Positions 59,821 to 64,000 of a stretch of DNA of 64,000 nt are shown here, in pieces. The stretch's first letter is position 1. The number at the start of each line of letters is the position of its first letter. A program made the translations under genes and the position numbers. The notes under the pieces were generated by a model, which worked only from the letters and a program-made list of their open reading frames with translations, did not search any database and was not told the origin of the DNA. Source of the stretch: Stutzerimonas azotifigens DSM 17556 (GTDB lineage Bacteria > Pseudomonadota > Gammaproteobacteria > Pseudomonadales > Pseudomonadaceae). The stretch lies in NCBI RefSeq assembly GCF_000425625.1, contig NZ_AUDU01000028.1, forward strand, positions 1 to 64,000. The letters run 5' to 3'.

Positions 59821-60642
59821 ATGGCTGCCCTGCCGACCGAAACCCGCATTCTTCAGCGCCTGGACGAACTCCAGCACCTGCCTCGCCCGGTCTATGGCCG
59901 TGCCGACACCCTGCCTAACATTCCGCTCGGCTATCGCCATCGGCATCCCTGGGGCCAGCTCGCCTATGCCGTTCGCGGGGTGCTCGAGGTGCGCACCGAC
60001 GGCGGTCTGTTCGTGATCCCGCCGCAGCGCGCCGTGTGGATTCCGGCCAATACCTACCACCGCGTGTTCTGCCCGCCGGATACCTGCATCCGTAGCCTGT
60101 ACATCGACCAGGCCCTCGCCATCCGCGAGGGCAGCCGCTGCAGGGTGCTGGGCATCAGCCCGCTGCTGCGCGAGCTGATTCGCGCCTTCAGCGAATTGCC
60201 GGTCCTCTATCGCCTGGACGGCCCCGACGGTCGGCTGGTGGAGGTGATGCTGGATCAGCTGCGCGCGGCGGCCGAGGAGGAGCTGATGCTACCGCTGCCG
60301 GCCGACCCGCGCCTGCGCCGCATCTGCCGGCGGCTGCAGGCGCACCCGGACGACCGCACCAGCCTCGGCGATTGGAGCCGGCGCATCGGCGTGTCGGAGA
60401 AGACCCTGAGCCGGCTGTTCCAGCGCGACACCGGGCTGACCTTCCGCACCTGGCGCCAGCGCATGCGCCTGCTCAGCGCCTGGCCGGCGCTGGAGGGCGG
60501 CGAGCGGATCACCGACATCGCGTTGGGCTGCGGCTACGACTCGCTCTCGGCGTTCATCGCCGCCTTCCGCAGCCACTTCGGCAGCCCGCCGGGCGATTTC
60601 CTGCGGCCCCGGCGGCGAACCGCCGAGGAAGACGCCGGCTGA
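59821..60642 (+). CDS. AraC-family transcriptional regulator with cupin domain
   Basis: The 273-residue protein has an N-terminal cupin (PLGYRHRHPWGQLAYAVRGV, then FVIPPQRAVWIPANTYHRVF). The AraC DNA-binding half follows: SLGDWSRRIGVSEKTLSRLF, QRDTGLTFRTWRQRMRLL, and ITDIALGCGYDSLSAFIAAF ending in FGSPPGDFLRP. This is the NimR/YdeO-like cupin AraC type. No target is adjacent except the SMR gene 118 bp downstream on the same strand, which has its own promoter and riboswitch. A TTGCACCA-GCT-TGGTGCAA palindrome lies between them. Confidence 0.88.
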   Translation: MAALPTETRILQRLDELQHLPRPVYGRADTLPNIPLGYRHRHPWGQLAYAVRGVLEVRTDGGLFVIPPQRAVWIPANTYHRVFCPPDTCIRSLYIDQALAIREGSRCRVLGISPLLRELIRAFSELPVLYRLDGPDGRLVEVMLDQLRAAAEEELMLPLPADPRLRRICRRLQAHPDDRTSLGDWSRRIGVSEKTLSRLFQRDTGLTFRTWRQRMRLLSAWPALEGGERITDIALGCGYDSLSAFIAAFRSHFGSPPGDFLRPRRRTAEEDAG

Positions 60643-60663
60643 CCCACATCTCGCCGCCCAGAA

Positions 60664-60692
60664 TTGCACCAGCTTGGTGCAAGTGCTAGATT
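60664..60692 (+). promoter_or_regulatory. Promoter and overlapping palindrome upstream of the guanidine riboswitch
   Basis: TTGCAC (60664-60669) and TAGATT (60687-60692) are separated by 17 bp, and the -10 is preceded by TGC as in extended -10 promoters. A start near 60699-60700 would coincide with the first riboswitch stem. A perfect palindrome TTGCACCA-GCT-TGGTGCAA (60664-60682) covers the -35 and spacer and may be an operator. Confidence 0.65.
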
Positions 60693-60699
60693 CGGCCGC

Positions 60700-60745
60700 G
60701 CGTGGACGACCTCGCCATCCGTTCGATCAGCAGGGACGACCCTGC
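60700..60745 (+). promoter_or_regulatory. Guanidine-II (mini-ykkC) riboswitch
   Basis: Two hairpins with identical ACGA loops: GCGTGG-ACGA-CCTCGC at 60700-60715 (one T.T mismatch) and GCAGGG-ACGA-CCCTGC at 60730-60745 (perfect). They are joined by 14 bases. Paired stems with ACGR tetraloops just before the ribosome site are the definition of the mini-ykkC motif, which binds guanidinium and exposes the ribosome site. The site here, GAGGAGGTGA, starts five bases after the second stem, and the next gene is an SMR guanidinium exporter type. Confidence 0.9.
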
Positions 60746-60760
60746 CAGAGGAGGTGACCT

Positions 60761-61078
60761 GTGGCCTGGTTCGTTCTTGCGCTCGCCGGCCTGCTGGAAA
60801 TCGGTTGGGCGATCGGCCTGAAGTACACGGACGGCTTCACCCGACCGCTCCCCACTGCCCTGACCCTCGCCCTGGCGCTCGCCAGCTTCGTGCTGCTGGG
60901 CCTGGCCGTGCGCGTGCTGCCGGTGGGCACGGCCTACGCGATCTGGACCGCGATCGGCACCGTCGGCACGGTCGCGCTCGGCATCCTGGTGTTCGGCGAG
61001 CCGCTGGGCGGCGCGCGCCTGCTGTGCGTCGGCCTGATCGTCGCCGGCGTGGTCGGGCTGAAGACGCTCTCGCCCTGA
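60761..61078 (+). CDS. sugE: SMR-family guanidinium exporter (Gdx/SugE)
   Basis: The 105-residue protein has four membrane segments. The SMR Glu is in LALAGLLEIGWAIGLKYTDG, and the Gdx-type GLKYTDGFTRPLPT differs from the EmrE-type sequence. Later motifs are GTAYAIWTAIGTVGTVALGI and GEPLGGARLLCVGLIVAGVV. Gdx proteins export guanidinium as antiparallel dimers coupled to proton import. GTG start at 60761 after a strong GAGGAGGTGACCT site. The upstream guanidine-II riboswitch gives independent support for a guanidinium substrate. Confidence 0.93.
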   Translation: MAWFVLALAGLLEIGWAIGLKYTDGFTRPLPTALTLALALASFVLLGLAVRVLPVGTAYAIWTAIGTVGTVALGILVFGEPLGGARLLCVGLIVAGVVGLKTLSP

Positions 61079-61085
61079 GCGCCGG

Positions 61086-61757
61086 TCAGCCCTGCTGCAC
61101 GGCCGGGCGCTCGCCGCAGAGCCGCATCTGCAGGTCGGCGACCGACTCGAACAGGTACGCCGGCGCCTCCCGCTCCAGCTCCTCGCGGCTGCCGTAGCCG
61201 TACAGCACGCCGCCCGCGGCGACGCCGTTGGCGCGGGCGCCGATGAGGTCGTGGCGGCGGTCGCCGATCATCAGGCAATCCTCGGCGCGCAGGCCCTCGA
61301 TGGCCAGCAGGTGGCCGATCAGTTCGGACTTGTCGGTGCGCACGCCGTCCAGCTCGCTGCCGTAGATCGCCTGGAAATAGCCGGTCATATCGAAATGGCG
61401 GCTGATCTCGTTGGCGAACACCCACGGCTTGGAGGTGGCCATGTAGAGCTTCAGGCCGCACTCGACGAGCGCCTGCAGCAGCGCGTGGATGCCGGGATAG
61501 GGAACGTTCTCGTACAGGCCCTCGGCGCGGAAGCGCACGCGGTAGTGCTCCACCGCCTGCCAGGCTTCGGCCTCGTCGAAGCCGTACTCGCTCATGAAGA
61601 CGCCGTGCAGCGGCGGGCCGATGAAGTGCACCAGGGTGTCCGGGTCCGGCTCGTGGATGCCCATCTGCGCCAGTGCGTATTGGATCGAGCGGGTGATGCC
61701 GACCTTCGGGTCGGTCAGGGTGCCGTCCAGGTCGAACAGCACGTGGGTCCATTGCAT
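61086..61757 (-). CDS. HAD-family hydrolase (phosphoglycolate phosphatase-like)
   Basis: The 223-residue cytoplasmic phosphatase has HAD motif I HVLFDLDGTLTDPKVGITRS, with the nucleophile Asp and the acid/base Asp two residues on. Motif II is in LKLYMATSKPWVF, and motifs III/IV are KSELIGHLL and DCLMIGDRRHDLIGA. The cap of about 80 helical residues is that of Gph/YqaB-like enzymes, and the sequence LVHFIGPPLHGVFMSEYGFD suggests the Gph-like 5'-nucleotidase subgroup seen in many Pseudomonas. Substrate uncertain. It converges with the SMR gene, with only 7 bp between the stops. Confidence 0.87.
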   Translation of the reverse strand: MQWTHVLFDLDGTLTDPKVGITRSIQYALAQMGIHEPDPDTLVHFIGPPLHGVFMSEYGFDEAEAWQAVEHYRVRFRAEGLYENVPYPGIHALLQALVECGLKLYMATSKPWVFANEISRHFDMTGYFQAIYGSELDGVRTDKSELIGHLLAIEGLRAEDCLMIGDRRHDLIGARANGVAAGGVLYGYGSREELEREAPAYLFESVADLQMRLCGERPAVQQG

Positions 61758-61945
61758 CGGAAGGCTTTCTCTGTGGAGGTCAGGGCGGGCGGCCAGGGTA
61801 GCGGACGGCCCGCCGCTGCGCCATGGCGGCCCGCAGCGGAAGCGGCCGATGTCCGTTCGGCGACAGCCAGATGGGAATCGGCGCTAGTCAGTCTCCGGAA
61901 GGCGCCTTATGGTCTTGCCCCAAAATGGTTCGAGATCGCACCGAT

Positions 61946-62935
61946 ATGAAGCACCTGCGAACGCTGTTCGATAACTTCACCCTGGCGCTGCTGGCGGTGA
62001 TGGCGCTGGCCACCGTGCTGCCCTGCGAGGGCCGCGGCGCGGCGTTTTTCGACGGGCTCACCCATGCCGCCATCGCCCTGCTGTTCTTCCTGCACGGCGC
62101 GCGGCTGTCGCGCGAGGCGGTCATCGCCGGCGCCGGCCACTGGCGCCTGCACCTGCTGGTGTTCGCCTGCACCTTCGTCCTTTTCCCGCTGCTCGGCCTG
62201 GCGCTCGAGCCGCTGGTCGTACCGCTGGTGGGCGCCGAGCTCGCCGTCGGCGTGCTGTTCCTCTGCACCCTGCCGGCCACGGTGCAGTCGGCCATCGCCT
62301 TCACTGCGCTGGCGCGCGGCAACGTGCCGGCGGCGGTGTGCAGCGCGGCGGCCTCCAGCCTGCTCGGGGTGTTCGTCACCCCGCTGCTGGTGCTCGCCCT
62401 GCTCGGCCGCAGCGGCGACGGCGGCTCCAGCCTGGAGGCGGTCGGCCAGATCCTCGTGCAGCTGCTGCTGCCCTTCGTCCTCGGGCAACTGGCGCGCCCG
62501 TACCTGGGCGGCTGGGTCGCGCGCAACGGCGCCTGGCTGAAGAAGGTCGACCAGGGCTCGATCCTGCTGGTGGTCTACACCGCGTTCAGCGGCGCGGTGG
62601 TCGGCGGGCTCTGGCAGACGGTGCCGCCGCAGCGGCTGGTGCTGCTGACGCTGGTCTGCTGCCTGCTGTTGGCGCTGATCCTCGGCTGCACGCACCTGCT
62701 GGGGCGCTGGCTCGGCTTCGAGGTCGAGGACCGCATCACCCTGCTGTTCGCCGGCTCGAAGAAGAGCATGGCCACCGGCGTGCCGATGGCCCAGGTGCTG
62801 TTCGCCGGGGGCATGGTCGGCACCGTGCTCCTGCCGCTGATGATCTTCCACCAGATCCAGCTGATGGTCTGCGCGGTGCTCGCCCAGCGCTACGCGCAGC
62901 GCGACGAGCCCGCCGCCGGGCCGGCGCTGCCGTGA
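61946..62935 (+). CDS. Bile acid:sodium symporter-like membrane protein (SBF-like, YfeH type)
   Basis: The 329-residue inner-membrane protein has about ten hydrophobic segments in two inverted halves. Family landmarks are ALLFFLHGARLSREAVIAGA and CTLPATVQSAIAFTALARGN (the crossing helix with Pro/Ser). Also LLFAGSKKSMATGVPMAQVL and GTVLLPLMIFHQIQLMVCAV occur near the end. This is the SBF_like (YfeH/DUF4137) group; substrate unknown. The ATG at 61946 was chosen for MKHLRTLFDNFT; the upstream frame is not supported by a ribosome site. The stop overlaps the next gene (GTGA). Confidence 0.87.
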   Translation: MKHLRTLFDNFTLALLAVMALATVLPCEGRGAAFFDGLTHAAIALLFFLHGARLSREAVIAGAGHWRLHLLVFACTFVLFPLLGLALEPLVVPLVGAELAVGVLFLCTLPATVQSAIAFTALARGNVPAAVCSAAASSLLGVFVTPLLVLALLGRSGDGGSSLEAVGQILVQLLLPFVLGQLARPYLGGWVARNGAWLKKVDQGSILLVVYTAFSGAVVGGLWQTVPPQRLVLLTLVCCLLLALILGCTHLLGRWLGFEVEDRITLLFAGSKKSMATGVPMAQVLFAGGMVGTVLLPLMIFHQIQLMVCAVLAQRYAQRDEPAAGPALP

Positions 62936-63228
62936 GCGGGGCCGCGGCCGTGGCCCGGTTCAACGAGCGCCGCTACCTCCACGAGGAAGTGGCGATCGTG
63001 CTGCGCCATCTCTATGGCATCGACACGAGCGCCGCGCCGCATGCCGGCTGGGAGGCCAGGATCGCGCGCGCCTGGCAGCGGGCGCAGGGCATCGACGCCA
63101 CCGCCAGGCTGGTCGCCCAGGAACAGCTGGGCCTGCTCGTCCGGCAGGGCCTCGCGCATGACGCATCGGCCCTGCGCCGGCGGCTGCGGCACGACGGCGG
63201 GTCGCCAAGGCGCCAGGGCAAGACCTAG
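62932..63228 (+). CDS. Small basic protein of unknown function, coupled to the transporter gene
   Basis: The 98-residue soluble protein starts with GTG in a GTGA overlap with the transporter stop. It is helical and Arg/His-rich: FNERRYLHEEVAIVLRHLYG, then WEARIARAWQRAQGIDATAR, then QEQLGLLVRQGLAHDASALR, with a basic tail (RRLRHDGGSPRRQGKT). No family is recognised. The close coupling suggests co-expression with the transporter. Low complexity and high GC leave some doubt about its reality. Confidence 0.6.
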   Translation: MSGAAAVARFNERRYLHEEVAIVLRHLYGIDTSAAPHAGWEARIARAWQRAQGIDATARLVAQEQLGLLVRQGLAHDASALRRRLRHDGGSPRRQGKT

Positions 63229-63449
63229 CCACAGGCGCCACCCGCCGATCCAGCCCGGGAGAAATCCTTACAAAGGCAGGGGGAACGTTTTGCCGCGGCC
63301 GTCAGTCCCCTTAGGACAACGAGCCGCCGGCCCTGCCCACCACGACGAGAACGCCGGCCGCCAGGAATGCATCCGCCGGACCGTGCCGGCACCCAGGCCA
63401 GGGACATGCCGCCCCCGCTCCCCTTCCGATGACGAAAGACGGAGGCCTG

Positions 63450-64000
63450 ATGACCGACTGCACGATCCACTTCGACGGCAGGGCCCTCACCGGCAAGGCC
63501 GACCTGCCGCTGATCGATTTCCTCGCCCGCCACGACATCCACCTGCCGCACGTCTGCTACCACCGCGCGCTAGGCCCGCTGCAGACCTGCGATGTCTGCT
63601 GGGTCGAGGTGGACGGCGAGCTGGTGCGCGGCTGCACGCTCAAGGCCCGTCCGGGGCTGAAGGTCACCAGCCAGGTGGAGCCGGCCCGCGCCGCACGCGA
63701 GGAGGGCATGGACCGGCTGCTGGCCAAGCACGAGCTGTACTGCACGCTGTGCGAGCACAACACCGGCGACTGCACGCTGCACAACACCTTCGCCGACATG
63801 CACCTGCCGATCCAGCGCTACGAGTTCCAGCGCAAGCCCTACGAGAAGGACCAGTCCAACCCCTTCTATACCTACGATCCGGACCAGTGCATCCTCTGCG
63901 GCCGCTGCGTCGAGGCCTGCCAGAACGTCGAGGTCAACGAGACGCTGTCGATCGACTTCACCATGGAGCGCCCGCGCGTGCTCTGGGACGGCGGCAAGCC
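63450..64000 (+). CDS. Formate dehydrogenase alpha-subunit-like protein, N-terminal part (cut by the window edge)
   Basis: The open frame runs off the right edge. The N-terminus has a 2Fe-2S ferredoxin domain (CYHRALGPLQTCDVCWVEV, then ELVRGC). A His/Cys 4Fe-4S site follows (HELYCTLCEHNTGDCTLH) and then a bacterial ferredoxin motif (CILCGRCVEACQNVEVNETL). This order is that of the NADH-dehydrogenase-G-like N-terminus of cytosolic NAD-linked formate dehydrogenases (FdsA/FdhA) and related molybdopterin enzymes. The Mo/W-cofactor domain lies beyond the window. The ATG at 63450 follows GGAGGCCTG; an ATG at 63429 is in frame but without a ribosome site. Confidence 0.85.
   Translation, partial: MTDCTIHFDGRALTGKADLPLIDFLARHDIHLPHVCYHRALGPLQTCDVCWVEVDGELVRGCTLKARPGLKVTSQVEPARAAREEGMDRLLAKHELYCTLCEHNTGDCTLHNTFADMHLPIQRYEFQRKPYEKDQSNPFYTYDPDQCILCGRCVEACQNVEVNETLSIDFTMERPRVLWDGGK

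Noticed and set aside
1-64000. tRNA or rRNA genes
   Set aside because: No cloverleaf with a TTCRANYC-type T-loop and CCA-type end was recognised on either strand by eye. A tRNAscan run would be decisive.

Overview
The window is high-GC gammaproteobacterial DNA, most likely from Pseudomonas in the broad sense (the stutzeri or aeruginosa side of the Pseudomonadaceae). The order typA - thiI - glnA - two DUF4124 genes - ntrB - ntrC - trmL and an oprH-phoP-phoQ operon are Pseudomonas hallmarks. So are the many short palindromic intergenic repeats. The species is not settled by sequence reading alone.

Layout. 1-6.8 kb: the end of an IS110-type transposase, an operon with a membrane diguanylate cyclase between two periplasmic solute-binding proteins, a chemoreceptor and an aldo/keto reductase. 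6.9-12.6 kb: an AraC regulator divergent from a short-chain dehydrogenase, a DUF2147 protein, a beta-lactamase-like serine hydrolase and a Na/Pi cotransporter. 12.7-15.5 kb: phoQ, phoP and oprH, with four GTTCA(G/A) repeats spaced 11 bp upstream. 15.7-24 kb: a LigB-like dioxygenase, then a seven-gene nitrilase / ABC importer / TauE operon divergent from a LysR gene. 24-26.7 kb: a sodium:solute symporter, a small membrane partner and a PhyH-type dioxygenase. 27.5-34.3 kb: an eight-gene Mrp-like cation/proton antiporter operon with three large antiporter subunits. 34.8-41 kb: two TonB-dependent siderophore receptors; an IS481-type element has landed in the centre of the terminator of the second one.

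41.4-46.9 kb is a lower-GC island between that IS and typA. It holds a zinc-ribbon protein, a WYL-domain regulator, two unrecognised glycine-zipper (probably membrane-active) proteins around a TerB-like protein, and a cysteine-cluster protein. This is the best candidate for an undescribed system, possibly phage defence or stress response.

46.9-59.2 kb is nitrogen and translation core: typA, thiI, glnA (sigma-54 promoter with NtrC-like sites), two DUF4124 proteins, ntrB, ntrC, a small membrane protein and trmL. 59.8-64 kb: an AraC regulator, a guanidinium exporter gene preceded by a clear mini-ykkC (guanidine-II) riboswitch, a HAD phosphatase, a bile-acid-symporter-like protein, a small unknown gene and the start of a formate dehydrogenase alpha subunit.

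The gene-free stretches (about 27, 34.5, 37, 41, 52-53, 57-58 and 59 kb) consist largely of repeats, several amplified into tandem arrays with units of roughly 140-260 bp. In places these repeats run into reading frames and set the protein C-terminus (the AraC gene at 6915, thiI).
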